From assembly GCA_005889075.1 (NCBI GenBank), contig VBDQ01000019.1, positions 1-43,249 of the forward strand: a DNA stretch of 43,249 bases. Reading direction: 5' to 3'. The DNA is from Chloroflexota bacterium. Its GTDB lineage: Bacteria; Chloroflexota; Limnocylindria; P2-11E. Shown here one piece after another: positions 30,284 through 40,317 of this stretch (position 1 is its first letter; every line of letters begins with the position of its first letter). The notes beneath the pieces were generated by a model. The model ran no database searches, was not told the origin of the DNA, and was given only the letters and a program-made list of their open reading frames with translations. The translations under genes were made by a program, and so were the position numbers.

Positions 30284-31925
30284 GCTCGTCCTCCTGGCGG
30301 TGCTCGTCATCGCCTGCGCGCCTTCCGCCGCGCCGCCGACGAGCGCGACTCGCTCGGGCGGCACGCTCGTGTTCGCCTGGCAGCAACCCGACACGCTCAA
30401 CCCGCTGTACTCCACTGGCACGCAGACGAACGCGCTCGCGCTACGGTTGGCTGTCGAAGGCCTCGTCGGCATCGGCCCGGACGGTGCGCCGTACGCCGCG
30501 CTCGCCGAGACGATCCCGACAGTGGCAAACGGCGGCGTGACCATCTCCGGCGGCGCGATGACCGTTCGGTATCGCCTTCGCAGCGGCGTCGTGTGGTCGG
30601 ACGGGGCGCCGCTCGACGCGAGCGACGTGCTCTTCACGTGGCGGACGATCATGAGCGACCCGCGCGTCGCGACGCGCGAGGGCTACGACCAGATCGACGG
30701 TATCGACGTCCCCGACGACCACACCGCAGTGGTGCGCTATCGCGGGATCGATCCCGCATATGCGATGCGGTTCGACGCGATCCTCCCGCGGCACCTTCTG
30801 GACGGCGCGCCGCAGAGCGTTTTCGACGATTACGGCCGCAAGCCCCTCGGGACCGGTCCCTTCCGCATCACCGAGTTCGCGGCGGGCGATCACCTGACCG
30901 CCGAACGCAATCCGCGGTACCGGACGAGCGGCCGTCCGTTCCTGGATCGCGTCATCGTCCGCTTCGTCGCCTCGGTCGACGCGGCGAAGGCTCAGCTTCG
31001 CGCCGGCGAAGTCGACGCGATGGGCAGCCTCGCCGAGCCGGACGTCGCGGATCTCGAGAAAGACACCACCATCGCGATCGCGAGTGCGCCGTCGCCCACG
31101 GTCGAGGCGATCGCGTTCAACTTCGCGAGCCCGCGCGATCCCGCGAACGCGAACCCCGTGCTCGGAGACATCGTGGTCCGCCGGGCGCTCGTTCTTGCGA
31201 CACCGAAGGCTCAGATCGTCGAGCGGCTGCTCTTCGGCCGCGCCACGCCGGCGATGAGCGAGATCCCGGTCGGCTGGGCAGCGCCCGCGGTCGCGCAGGA
31301 GTCGTACGACCCCGCAGCCGCGCGCACGATGCTCGAGAAGGATGGCTGGCGTCCCGGCACGGACGGCATCCGGAGCAAGTTCGGTGTGCGCGCCTCGCTT
31401 CGTCTGGTGAGCACGACGGGAAACGCGCTTCGCGAGCGGGTCCAGCAGGTGCTCGTCGATGAGTGGCGCGGGATCGGGATCGAGGCAACGATCCACAACG
31501 TTCCCTCGAGCACCCTCACCGCGGGATGGCAGGCGGGTGGGATCCGCAAGATCGGCGACTTCGACGCGTTGCTCGCGAATGTCGGCCTCGGCATCGGCAG
31601 CGTCGACCCGCAGAGCTATCTGGCGCAGCGACACCGCTGCTCGGCGATACCGAGCGCGACCAACAATGGCGCTGGCGCAAACTACGAGCGCTTCTGCGAT
31701 GGGCGCGTCGACCAGCTGCTCGACGATGCCGGCGCGACACTCGACATGGCGAGGCGCGCGTCCGACTACGCGCAGGTCCTCACCATCCTGAACGAGAAGG
31801 CGATCGCGATCTGGCTCTACGACCGCGGCCGATACGACGCGTTCCGAACGCGCGTTGGCGGATATCAGAGCAACGGCTGGGACGTCGTAACGTGGAACGC
31901 CCAGGACTGGTTCGTTCGCGGTTAG
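30276..31925 (+). CDS. Peptide/oligopeptide-type ABC substrate-binding lipoprotein (SBP family 5)
   Basis: Extracytoplasmic binding protein of the DppA/OppA class, 549 residues. The TTG start gives MRRLVLLAVLVIAC, a lipoprotein signal with Cys14. The mature part shows GGTLVFAWQQPDTLNPLYST, the family opening, then RYRLRSGVVWSDGAPLDASD, GRKPLGTGPFRITEFAAGDH and the C-terminal domain. No DppB/C-type permease or ATPase genes are nearby. It overlaps the oxidase gene by 8 bases and precedes the LivJ-like gene by 30, so it must be co-transcribed with a transporter of another class. Confidence 0.9.
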   Translation: MRRLVLLAVLVIACAPSAAPPTSATRSGGTLVFAWQQPDTLNPLYSTGTQTNALALRLAVEGLVGIGPDGAPYAALAETIPTVANGGVTISGGAMTVRYRLRSGVVWSDGAPLDASDVLFTWRTIMSDPRVATREGYDQIDGIDVPDDHTAVVRYRGIDPAYAMRFDAILPRHLLDGAPQSVFDDYGRKPLGTGPFRITEFAAGDHLTAERNPRYRTSGRPFLDRVIVRFVASVDAAKAQLRAGEVDAMGSLAEPDVADLEKDTTIAIASAPSPTVEAIAFNFASPRDPANANPVLGDIVVRRALVLATPKAQIVERLLFGRATPAMSEIPVGWAAPAVAQESYDPAAARTMLEKDGWRPGTDGIRSKFGVRASLRLVSTTGNALRERVQQVLVDEWRGIGIEATIHNVPSSTLTAGWQAGGIRKIGDFDALLANVGLGIGSVDPQSYLAQRHRCSAIPSATNNGAGANYERFCDGRVDQLLDDAGATLDMARRASDYAQVLTILNEKAIAIWLYDRGRYDAFRTRVGGYQSNGWDVVTWNAQDWFVRG

Positions 31926-31955
31926 GTGGACAATGCGGGGCGGGAGGTGCGGAAC

Positions 31956-33230
31956 ATGCGTGGGATCACCGTCGCGCTCGCACTCATCGGCCTGCTGGCC
32001 GCGGCGTGTGGCGGCACGACGACACCGGGAGCCGGCACTTCTGGACAGGCGACCGTCAAGAAGGACCTCATCATCGGATTCACCGCGTCGCAGACCGGCG
32101 CGCAGAACGTCGCGTCGAACAAACAGACCGAGGGTATCAAGCTCTGGGTCGACGACGTCACCAAAGCCGGCGGCATCAAGCTCAAGGACGGAACCATCCT
32201 CATGCCGCAGATCAAGTCCTACGACGACCAGAGCGCGACCGACCGCGTCCAGGCGCTCTACACGAAGCTCATCAACGACGACAAGGTCGACTTCCTGCTG
32301 AGCCCGTACTCGAGCGGTCTGGTCAAAGCCGCGGCGGTCGTCTCGGAGCAGAACGGCAAGGTCATGATCACCGCGGGCGGCGCGGACGACGCGACCATGG
32401 AGCAGGGCTTCAGGAACATCTATCAGGTCTACACGCCGGCCTCGAAATACCTCACCGGCGCGATCGACCTCATGCTGAAGCTCGATCCCACCATCAAGAA
32501 GGTCGCTATCGTCAACGAGAAGGACAGCTTCTCGACCTCGGTCGTGGCGGCGGCGAAGCCGTACGCGGAGAGCAAAGGTCTGCAGGTCGTGGTGAACCAG
32601 GGCTACGACACGGGCACCGTCGACTTCGGCCCGTTCATCAACCAGATCTCGGCCGCCGCGCCGGACGCGATCATCGGCGGCGGCCACCTCCCCGACGGCA
32701 CGACCCTCGCGAAGCAGCTGTACGAGAAGAAGGTCAGCGCTCGTTTCGTCGCGCTGCTCGTCGCGCCGCCCGAGCCGACGTTTGCGGACATCGGTGAAGC
32801 CGCTCAGTTCATCGTCGGCCCCTCGCAGTGGGAGACCCAAACGAAGTACTCGGCCGAGGCTGCGAAGACCGCCGGCGTGCCCTTCTATGGACCGACCGGC
32901 GCCGACTTCACCACCGCATATAAGGCGAAGTTCAGCGCGCCGCCCTCGTATCACTCGGCGGGCGGGTACGCCGCCGGCCTCACGCTCCAGAAGGCTCTCG
33001 AGGACGCCGGCAGCACGGACCCGGAGAAGGTGAAGACGGCGCTCGACAAAGACGACTTCATGACCTTCTACGGTCGCATCAAGTTCTCGACCGACCCCAA
33101 GACGCATGGCAAGCAGATCGCGCACGAGATGGTCTACGTGCAGTGGCTGAAAGGCAGCGATGGCAAGCTCGCGACGCAGATCGTGTGGCCGGCCGAGGCG
33201 AAGTCCGCGGACCCGCAGCTAAGGAAATAA
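31956..33230 (+). CDS. Branched-chain amino-acid-type ABC substrate-binding lipoprotein (LivJ-like)
   Basis: Receptor of the LivHMGF transporter encoded next. The 424-residue protein starts at the ATG after GGGAGGTG and carries a lipobox ending at Cys18 (IGLLAAACGG). The mature part has KKDLIIGFTASQTGAQNVAS, DDKVDFLLSPYSSGLVKAAA, IKKVAIVNEKDSFSTSVVAA and PPSYHSAGGYAAGLTLQKAL, the typical type 1 periplasmic-binding fold. The family transports amino acids, amides or aromatic acids; the ligand here is not predictable, although the oxidase upstream hints at an N-methylated amino acid. 16 bases separate it from the permease gene. Confidence 0.92.
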   Translation: MRGITVALALIGLLAAACGGTTTPGAGTSGQATVKKDLIIGFTASQTGAQNVASNKQTEGIKLWVDDVTKAGGIKLKDGTILMPQIKSYDDQSATDRVQALYTKLINDDKVDFLLSPYSSGLVKAAAVVSEQNGKVMITAGGADDATMEQGFRNIYQVYTPASKYLTGAIDLMLKLDPTIKKVAIVNEKDSFSTSVVAAAKPYAESKGLQVVVNQGYDTGTVDFGPFINQISAAAPDAIIGGGHLPDGTTLAKQLYEKKVSARFVALLVAPPEPTFADIGEAAQFIVGPSQWETQTKYSAEAAKTAGVPFYGPTGADFTTAYKAKFSAPPSYHSAGGYAAGLTLQKALEDAGSTDPEKVKTALDKDDFMTFYGRIKFSTDPKTHGKQIAHEMVYVQWLKGSDGKLATQIVWPAEAKSADPQLRK

Positions 33231-33246
33231 CGCCACCAGGCCGAGC

Positions 33247-34110
33247 GTGAGCGTCGACGCCCTGGTACCGTCGGCGATCGACGGCCTCATGCTCGGCTTC
33301 GTCTACGGGCTCGCGGCCATGGGTCTCACGCTCATCTTCGGGGTCATGCGCGTGATCAACCTCTCGCACGGACCGGTAATCGCCCTCGGGATGTTCGTTG
33401 TCTACGTGCTCTTCACCGGCGCCGGCGTGAATCCGTATCTCGGGCTGATCGCCGCGGCCGGGCTCGGCATCCTCTTCGGCGTCGCGATCTACTTCGTCGC
33501 GGTCGACCGGATCATCAACGCGCCGGAGCTCACGACGCTTCTCGCGACGTACTCGGTGAACCTCATGATCGTCGGCGTCGCGACCTCGGTGTTCACGACG
33601 ACACCGCGCGCGGTCGACATCAGCCTCGGCTCAGTGGGTGGGAGCGGCGTCACCATCCTGGGGACGCATGCGGTCGCTGTCGCGATCGCGATCGCCGGCG
33701 CCGCGCTGCTCTACGCGATCCTCTTCCGCACGCGCATCGGCAAGTCCATCCGCGCGGTCGCGAACAACCGGGCCGCGGCGGAGCTCATGGGGATCGACTC
33801 GCGGCGGGTCCTCGCGCTCTCGTTCGGCATCGGCACCTCGCTCGCGATGACCAGCGGCGCGCTCCTCTCGACGCTCTTCTCGTTCACGCCGCTCTCGGGC
33901 GCGACCTATGAGGTGAAGAGCTTTGTCATCGTCGTGCTGGGCGGGCTCGGCAACCCGACCGGCGCGCTCGTCGGGGGCATCGTGCTCGGTCTCCTTGAGG
34001 GCGTGTCGACGGTCTTCATCCCGGTCTCATGGGTCCCGGTGCTCGAGTACGTGATCTTCATCGCGATCCTGCTCGTGAGACCCACCGGACTGCTGGGTGC
34101 GCGAGCGTGA
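33247..34110 (+). CDS. livH: Branched-chain amino-acid-type ABC permease LivH
   Basis: Integral membrane subunit, 287 residues with about eight helices. Signatures: GFVYGLAAMGLTLIFGVMRV, INLSHGPVIALGMFVVYVLF, the cytoplasmic loop FRTRIGKSIRAVANNRAAAE that contacts the ATPase, and FVIVVLGGLGNPTGALVGGI. GTG start. The stop overlaps the LivM start (GTGA). The gene order livJ-H-M-G-F is that of complete HAAT systems. Confidence 0.94.
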   Translation: MSVDALVPSAIDGLMLGFVYGLAAMGLTLIFGVMRVINLSHGPVIALGMFVVYVLFTGAGVNPYLGLIAAAGLGILFGVAIYFVAVDRIINAPELTTLLATYSVNLMIVGVATSVFTTTPRAVDISLGSVGGSGVTILGTHAVAVAIAIAGAALLYAILFRTRIGKSIRAVANNRAAAELMGIDSRRVLALSFGIGTSLAMTSGALLSTLFSFTPLSGATYEVKSFVIVVLGGLGNPTGALVGGIVLGLLEGVSTVFIPVSWVPVLEYVIFIAILLVRPTGLLGARA

Positions 34111-35075
34111 TCCGCGTCCGCGCGCCGTTCCTGCCCGCGCTGCTCGTGGTGCTCGCGGTCGTCGCGGCCCTGCCGCTGGCCGTCAACAACAATTCGCTCC
34201 GCGAAGAGCTCTTCCTCATGTTCATGCTCATCACGCTCGCGTCGAGCATCAACATCATCATGGGGTACACCGGCTACGTCTCGTTCGGCCACATCGTGTT
34301 CTTCGGGCTCGGCGGGTACTTCGCCTTCTATCTCATGCAGAACTTCAACGCGCATTTCCTCGTCGCGGCGCTCGCCGGCGCGATTCCGGCGAGCGCGATC
34401 GCCCTCGTCATCGGCGTCCCGATCTTGCGTCTTCGCGGCGCGTACTTCGCCCTCGCGACGATCGGCATCAACGAGGCCATGCGCACGGCGATCAACAACT
34501 TCGAGCCCTTCGGCGGCGCGGTCGGGATGTTCTTCAACTTCTCCGTCTATGACACGTACGGCGGCGCGCGCAACGCCGCGCTCCTCGCGTACGGCGTTAT
34601 GGTCGTCGTCGCCCTCGCCACGGTCACCACGTCCTACCTCATCCGACGCTCGAAGTTCGGGCTCTCGCTCATGGCGATCCGCGAAGACCAGGACGTCGCG
34701 ATGGTCGTCGGCATCGATCCCGCCCGAGCGAAGGTCGTCGCGTACGTCATCTCCTCGTTCTTTCCCGCCCTGGCGGGAGCGACGTTCTTCTTCAAGAACG
34801 GGATCATCGAGCCTGGCGTCGCCTTCGATCTGCTGCGCTCGATCGAGTCGCTGGTCATGTGCGTCCTCGGCGGCACCGGGACCGTGGCGGGGCCCATCGT
34901 CGGAGCGGCGCTCTACGAATGGCTGCGCGGCTTCCTCATCACCACGCCCGCCCTCGCGAACTTCCAGCTGTTCCTCGCGGGGCTGTTGCTGCTGGTCGTC
35001 GTTCTGTTCGTGACCGCCGGGCTCGTCGGTTGGCTGCGCAATCGCTATCCGGTCCTGCGGGCCTACATCCAGTGA
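34107..35075 (+). CDS. livM: Branched-chain amino-acid-type ABC permease LivM
   Basis: Second membrane subunit, 322 residues. Typical stretches are SSINIIMGYTGYVSFGHIVF, FGLGGYFAFYLMQNFNAHFL, LRLRGAYFALATIGINEAMR, the ATPase-contact loop RRSKFGLSLMAIREDQDVAM and a LGGTGTVAGPIVGAALYEWL near the end. The GTG start overlaps the LivH stop by 4 bases, and its own stop overlaps the livG start by 4 bases. It forms the channel with LivH. Confidence 0.94.
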   Translation: MIRVRAPFLPALLVVLAVVAALPLAVNNNSLREELFLMFMLITLASSINIIMGYTGYVSFGHIVFFGLGGYFAFYLMQNFNAHFLVAALAGAIPASAIALVIGVPILRLRGAYFALATIGINEAMRTAINNFEPFGGAVGMFFNFSVYDTYGGARNAALLAYGVMVVVALATVTTSYLIRRSKFGLSLMAIREDQDVAMVVGIDPARAKVVAYVISSFFPALAGATFFFKNGIIEPGVAFDLLRSIESLVMCVLGGTGTVAGPIVGAALYEWLRGFLITTPALANFQLFLAGLLLLVVVLFVTAGLVGWLRNRYPVLRAYIQ

Positions 35076-35817
35076 TCCTCCAGGTCGACGCGGTCACGGT
35101 GCGGTTCGGCGGGCTGGTCGCGTGCGACGCGGCGACGTTCGCCGTGGAGGAGGGCGAGATCCTCGGCCTCATCGGCCCGAACGGCGCGGGGAAGACCACC
35201 CTTTTCAACGCCATAAACGGGGTGCACCGACCGCGCAGCGGAAGGATCGTGTTCCGCCGCGAGGAGATCACCGGCCTCCGACCGTTTCAGGTCGCGCGTC
35301 GAGGCGTCGCGCGCGCGTACCAGGTCGTGCGTCCTCTCAACGACCTGTCGGTGATCGCGAACGTGACCGTCGGGGCGTGCTTTGGACGCGAGAACCTGAG
35401 CCTCGGCGCCGCGCGAACCGTCGCCGAGGAGGTCCTCGCGTCGCTCGGCCTCGCCGACAAGGCCGAGGTCCCCGCGGGCAAGCTCAACGTCGCGCAGAAA
35501 AAGCGTCTCGAGCTCGGGCGCGCCCTCGCCGCCCGGCCGGCGCTCCTGCTCGCTGACGAGGTGCTCGCCGGCCTCAACCCGCAGGAGGTCTCCGCGATGC
35601 TGGCCGTGTTCCGCTCGCTCCGCGAGCGCGGCGTGACGGTCATCATGATCGAGCACCTCATGCACGCGGTCATGAACGTGTGCGACCGCGTGGTCGTGCT
35701 GGATTACGGGAAGAAGATCGCCGAAGGCTCGCCGCAGGTGGTGTCGAGCGATCCCAAGGTCGTCGAGGCGTATCTGGGCGACCCCAAGGCCGCGCAGCGC
35801 TTCCTCGAGGAGGCCAC

Positions 35818-35821
<4 letters not shown>
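35072..35821 (+). CDS. livG: Branched-chain amino-acid-type ABC ATPase LivG
   Basis: Cytoplasmic ATPase, 249 residues. Walker A: GLIGPNGAGKTTLFNAINGV. Walker B: PALLLADEVLAGLNPQE. The switch histidine lies in IMIEHLMHAVMNVCDRVVVL. The ABC signature normally reading LSxGQQ is KLNVAQKKRLELGRAL here; such 'xAQ(K/R)KRLE' variants occur in some LivG-like proteins, but the Ser and Gly of the signature are lost. The C-terminal PKVVEAYLGD is standard. GTG start overlapping LivM, stop overlapping LivF. Confidence 0.93.
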
Positions 35822-36543
<722 letters not shown>

Positions 36544-36545
36544 CG

Positions 36546-37577
36546 ATGAAGCTCGACGCGTTCCACACCTCGCTCCCCATCGAGCGAGCCGGCGGATACG
36601 CGAGGTCCCTCGAGGCCGCAGGCTTTTACGGCCTTTGGGTCGCGGAGACGCAGACCGACCCATTGCTGTCGCTCGCCGCCGCCTCGGTCGCGACGCGGAC
36701 TCTGCGGCTCGGCACGGGCATCGCGATCGCGTTCGCGCGCAGCCCGATGGTCATGGCCATGGACGCCTGGGCCCTTCAGCGCGCCACCGGAGGGCGCGTC
36801 GATCTGGGCCTCGGGGCACAGGTCCGCGCGCACGTCGAGCGGCGATTCGCGATGCCGTACGACCGGCCCGCCGCGCGTATGCGCGAATACGTTCTAGCGC
36901 TTCGTCACATCTGGGGCGCGTTCCAGCACGAGCATCCGCTCCGGTTCCGCGGCGAGTTCTACCGGCTGGATCTCCTCTCGCCCTTCTTCGATCCGGGTCC
37001 GATCGAACATCCGCGGATCGCCGTCTATCTCGCGGCGGTGAACGCGGGGATGTACCGCGTCGCCGGCGAGGTCGCCGACGGGATCGTCGGCCATCCCTTC
37101 TCCACGGCTTCGTACCTGCGCGAGGTGGCGGTGCCGGCCTTGCGCAAGGGACTCCAGAGGGCGAAGCGCGAGCGCGCCGAGGTCGAGTTCGCGTGTCCGG
37201 TCTTCACCCTCGTCGAGGCGTCCCCGTCGCGCGCGCAGGACGAGACTTACGTGCGGCAGCAGATCGCCTTCTATGCGTCCACGCCCGCGTATCGCGCGGT
37301 GTTGTCACACCACGGCTGGGACGCGATCGGCGAGGAGCTCAGCGCGCTGGCGCGCGACGGGCGGTTCGACGAGCTCGCCGGACTTGTGACCGACGCCATG
37401 CTGGATGCGTTCGTGACGCGCGCCGCGACCTATGCGCAGCTCGGGACGCGGCTGCGCGAACGCTACGGCGGAATGCTTGATCGGATCGGCCTCTACGGAG
37501 ACGCAAGCCGCGTTGGGGCGGCGGATGTGACCGCATTGGTCGACGCGCTGTCCCGCCCGGTCGGCCAGGTCTCATAA
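36546..37577 (+). CDS. LLM-class oxidoreductase (TIGR03617-like)
   Basis: Luciferase-like TIM barrel of 343 residues, probably F420- or flavin-dependent. Motifs: GYARSLEAAGFYGLWVAETQ, TRTLRLGTGIAIAFARSPMV, GRVDLGLGAQVRAHVERRFA, RVAGEVADGIVGHPFSTASY. It begins 2 bases after livF, so it is the last gene of the transport operon and may act on the imported compound or its breakdown product. Its 3' end overlaps the convergent MocR-type gene by 6 bases. It is from a different subfamily than the LLM gene at 28-29 kb. Confidence 0.9.
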   Translation: MKLDAFHTSLPIERAGGYARSLEAAGFYGLWVAETQTDPLLSLAAASVATRTLRLGTGIAIAFARSPMVMAMDAWALQRATGGRVDLGLGAQVRAHVERRFAMPYDRPAARMREYVLALRHIWGAFQHEHPLRFRGEFYRLDLLSPFFDPGPIEHPRIAVYLAAVNAGMYRVAGEVADGIVGHPFSTASYLREVAVPALRKGLQRAKRERAEVEFACPVFTLVEASPSRAQDETYVRQQIAFYASTPAYRAVLSHHGWDAIGEELSALARDGRFDELAGLVTDAMLDAFVTRAATYAQLGTRLRERYGGMLDRIGLYGDASRVGAADVTALVDALSRPVGQVS

Positions 37578-38987
37578 AGCAGGGGCTGCCGCGAGGACTC
37601 TGGCGAGGGACCGGACAGCCGGAGCGATGTCCTCCTCGGGCAAGCGGCCGTATCCAAGCAACAGGCCCGACCGCGCCGGGCTCGTGAGGTACATCGGCGA
37701 GAGCGGGCCCACGCGAATGCCGTTCTCAGCGGCCCGATCGCTGATCGCGACGTCGTCGGTGCCGGCCGGCAGCCAGACGAGGATGTGCATCCCGGCCGCG
37801 GCGCCGCGCACCGGGAGCGCCGGCAGAGACAGCGCGAGCGCGCGCTGAAGCGCATCGCGCCGCGAGCGATAGAGCTGACGCATCTTCGCGACGTGGCGCT
37901 CGTAGTCGCCATCGGCAACGAGCCGCGCCAGCGCTAACTGGTCGATCGATGGCGATCCGGAATCCGCCTCGCCCTTCTCCCGGCGAAGGTCTTCGACGAG
38001 AGCGGCAGGGACGCTCATCCAGCCGAGCCGGATCCCGGGAGCGAGCGTCTTCGACGCCGTCCCGAGATGGATGACGCGTGCCGGATCGAGTCCTTGTAAG
38101 GCGCCGACGGGCTGGCGGTCGAAACGGAACTCGGCGTCGTAGTCGTCTTCGATGACGAACGCGTCGTTGCGAGCGGCCCACTCGACCAAGGCGACGCGCC
38201 GATCAGGGGCCATCACCGCACCGGTCGGGAACTGATGCGCGGGCGTGACGACGATCGCGTCCGCGTGAAGAGAGGAGAGCGCGTTCACGACCAGGCCGTC
38301 CTCGTCAACGCCGCGCCCTACGAGTCGCAGGCCGGCGCCCCGGATCGTCGACCACGCGGGCGGCAGCGACGGCGACTCCATCGCAACCGTCCGTGCGCCG
38401 CGCTTGCGGAGCACGCGACAGAGCAGATCGAGGCCTTGCGTGAAACCCTGGACGATGAGGATCCGCGCCGGATCGATCCGCACGCCGCGCACGCGCGCGA
38501 GGTAACCCGAGACCGCTTGACGAAGGGCGAGGCTCCCGCGGTGGTCGGCGTAGTCCAGCGTGGCGTCGGGCGCGTCGCGAAGGGCACGCTCCATCGCGCG
38601 TGTCCAAAGGTGCCGCGGGAAGAGCGCGACCTCGGGAGTCGTCGCGACGAAGTCGATCGGCCACCGGGACTGCGCCGGCTCGGGCCGCGGTTGGATGACC
38701 TGCGCGACGGCGGCGACGATCGGCGCGGACCGCGCCGCCACCTGGAGGTAGCCCTCGGAGGCGAGCTGGTCATAGGTGTCGGTCACGACGCCGCGCGAGA
38801 CAGCCATCTCGGCGGCGAGCACGCGCGATGCGGGCAGGCGCGACCCAGCGGCGAGCTCCCCACTCTGGATCGCGCTGCGCAAGGCCTCCTGGAGCGAGCG
38901 GCGCATGTGGCCGCGCCCCAAGCGCAGCGCTGCGAGCAGCTCGGTCGTCCTGGACCTATCACCAGCCCGTTTCTTGGCCCTGTCCAT
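37572..38987 (-). CDS. MocR/PdxR-type regulator (GntR winged helix + aminotransferase domain)
   Basis: Transcription factor of 471 residues with PLP as ligand. N-terminal GntR winged helix at about residues 25-90 (RSLQEALRSAIQSGELAAGS, ASRVLAAEMAVSRGVVTDTY, DQLASEGYLQVAARSAPIVA); the remaining part is a fold-I aminotransferase with the PLP lysine in HLGTASKTLAPGIRLGWMSV. The ATG of MDRAKKRAGD was preferred to one 21 codons upstream because the extra part would overlap the divergent promoter. The divergent gene, 28 bases away, encodes an APC permease, its likely target. Confidence 0.92.
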   Translation of the reverse strand: MDRAKKRAGDRSRTTELLAALRLGRGHMRRSLQEALRSAIQSGELAAGSRLPASRVLAAEMAVSRGVVTDTYDQLASEGYLQVAARSAPIVAAVAQVIQPRPEPAQSRWPIDFVATTPEVALFPRHLWTRAMERALRDAPDATLDYADHRGSLALRQAVSGYLARVRGVRIDPARILIVQGFTQGLDLLCRVLRKRGARTVAMESPSLPPAWSTIRGAGLRLVGRGVDEDGLVVNALSSLHADAIVVTPAHQFPTGAVMAPDRRVALVEWAARNDAFVIEDDYDAEFRFDRQPVGALQGLDPARVIHLGTASKTLAPGIRLGWMSVPAALVEDLRREKGEADSGSPSIDQLALARLVADGDYERHVAKMRQLYRSRRDALQRALALSLPALPVRGAAAGMHILVWLPAGTDDVAISDRAAENGIRVGPLSPMYLTSPARSGLLLGYGRLPEEDIAPAVRSLARVLAAAPAL

Positions 38988-39015
38988 GAGGCCAGCGAGT
39001 CTAGATGCTGCTCGC

Positions 39016-40317
39016 GTGGCGAACGCCCCGCGCGAGCTCAGGCGCTCCATCGGCCTGCGTTCTGCGGTCGCGCTCTACAGCGGCGCGGTCCTGGGCAGCG
39101 GGATCCTCGTGCTTCCCGGCACGGCGGCCCAGACCGCGGGGCCGGCCTCGCTCGTGGCGTGGCTCGCGCTCAGCCTTCTCTCGATCCCGCTCGCGCTCAC
39201 GTTCGCATCGCTCGCGCGAGGGCAACCGATCGCCGGCGGGTTCAGCGCGTACATCGTCCGTGCGTTCGGCGTGCGAGCGGGTCGCGCCGCGGGGTGGCTC
39301 TTCCTCGCGCAGGTCCCGACGGGCGGCACGTTCGTGAGCCTCCTGGCGGCCTCGTACCTCGGCGCGCCGTTCGGCGTCGGTCGCGACGGATCGTTCGTGA
39401 TCGCGGCCGTGGTCCTTGTGCTCGCGTTCGGTCTCAACCTCATGGGGCTGCGCCTTGCCGGCGCGGTGCAGCTTGCGGCGACCATCGGCGTGCTCCTGCT
39501 CGTCGGAGCGGTCGTCGCCGGGTCATCACCTCGCGTCAGCGCGGCGGCGTTTGAGCCGTTCGCTCCATTCGGTTGGCCCGCCGTCGGCACCGCGGCGACA
39601 CAGCTCTTCTGGGCGTTCGTCGGCTGGGAGGCGATCACCCCGCTCGCGCAGGAATTCCGCGATCCCGCACGCGACGTGCGGCGCGCGAGCCTGTTCAGCG
39701 TCGGGTTCGTCGCGGTGATCTACCTGTCGCTGGCCGCGGTGACGATCGGCACGCGCTCGTATGGCGTGGCCGGCTTGCCTTCGTTCGCGCAGATGGCGGA
39801 AGAGTCTTTCGGCGTCGGCGCCGTGCTCGTCGTCGGGATCGCCGGGGGAATCCTCTGTTTCACGCCGCTGAACGCGTACGTCGCGGGGACGAGCCGCCTT
39901 GCCTACGCGCTCGCGCGCGCCGGAGACCTCCCCGCTCGGCTCGCGGCGCTGAGCGGTCGGCACGTGCCGCACCGTGCGATCCTCGCGCTCGCTGCGAGCA
40001 CCCTCGCGGCGCTCGGCCTGACCTACGTCCTCGGCCTGCGACTTGCCGACCTGCTGCCCTTCTCGACGTCGGCGTTCCTTGCGACCTACATCCTTTCTAT
40101 GGCGGCCGGCGTTCGGCTCCTCCGCGGCCGAGCATCGGCGCTCGCGGCGGTCGGCCTCGTGGCATGCCTCATCGTGCTGGCCTTCGCGGGCACGCACGTC
40201 CTCTGGATCGCGGCGGTGTCGTTCGCGGCCCTCCTCTACCGCCGTCCGTCGTCGTCGGCAGGCCAAGACAAAGTGAGTCGCGAGACGGGCGCGCCCCTAA
40301 CCGAGGAAGTGGCGTAG
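39016..40317 (+). CDS. APC-superfamily amino-acid permease
   Basis: Secondary transporter of amino acids or amines, 433 residues with about twelve helices. The first helix has SGAVLGSGILVLPGTAAQTA, the conserved G-S-G-I-L kink of the APC family. Later segments include FWAFVGWEAITPLAQEFRDP and GGILCFTPLNAYVAGTSRLA. GTG start giving MANAPRELRRSIGL, 28 bases from the divergent MocR-type regulator, which probably controls it. The last 21 bases overlap the convergent PEP carboxylase gene. The substrate is unknown. Confidence 0.9.
   Translation: MANAPRELRRSIGLRSAVALYSGAVLGSGILVLPGTAAQTAGPASLVAWLALSLLSIPLALTFASLARGQPIAGGFSAYIVRAFGVRAGRAAGWLFLAQVPTGGTFVSLLAASYLGAPFGVGRDGSFVIAAVVLVLAFGLNLMGLRLAGAVQLAATIGVLLLVGAVVAGSSPRVSAAAFEPFAPFGWPAVGTAATQLFWAFVGWEAITPLAQEFRDPARDVRRASLFSVGFVAVIYLSLAAVTIGTRSYGVAGLPSFAQMAEESFGVGAVLVVGIAGGILCFTPLNAYVAGTSRLAYALARAGDLPARLAALSGRHVPHRAILALAASTLAALGLTYVLGLRLADLLPFSTSAFLATYILSMAAGVRLLRGRASALAAVGLVACLIVLAFAGTHVLWIAAVSFAALLYRRPSSSAGQDKVSRETGAPLTEEVA

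Noticed and set aside
30441-33125. Long open frame (894 codons) on the minus strand opposite the two binding-protein genes.
   Set aside because: Same reason: low-complexity composition, and both genes on the plus strand have clear lipoprotein signals and family motifs.
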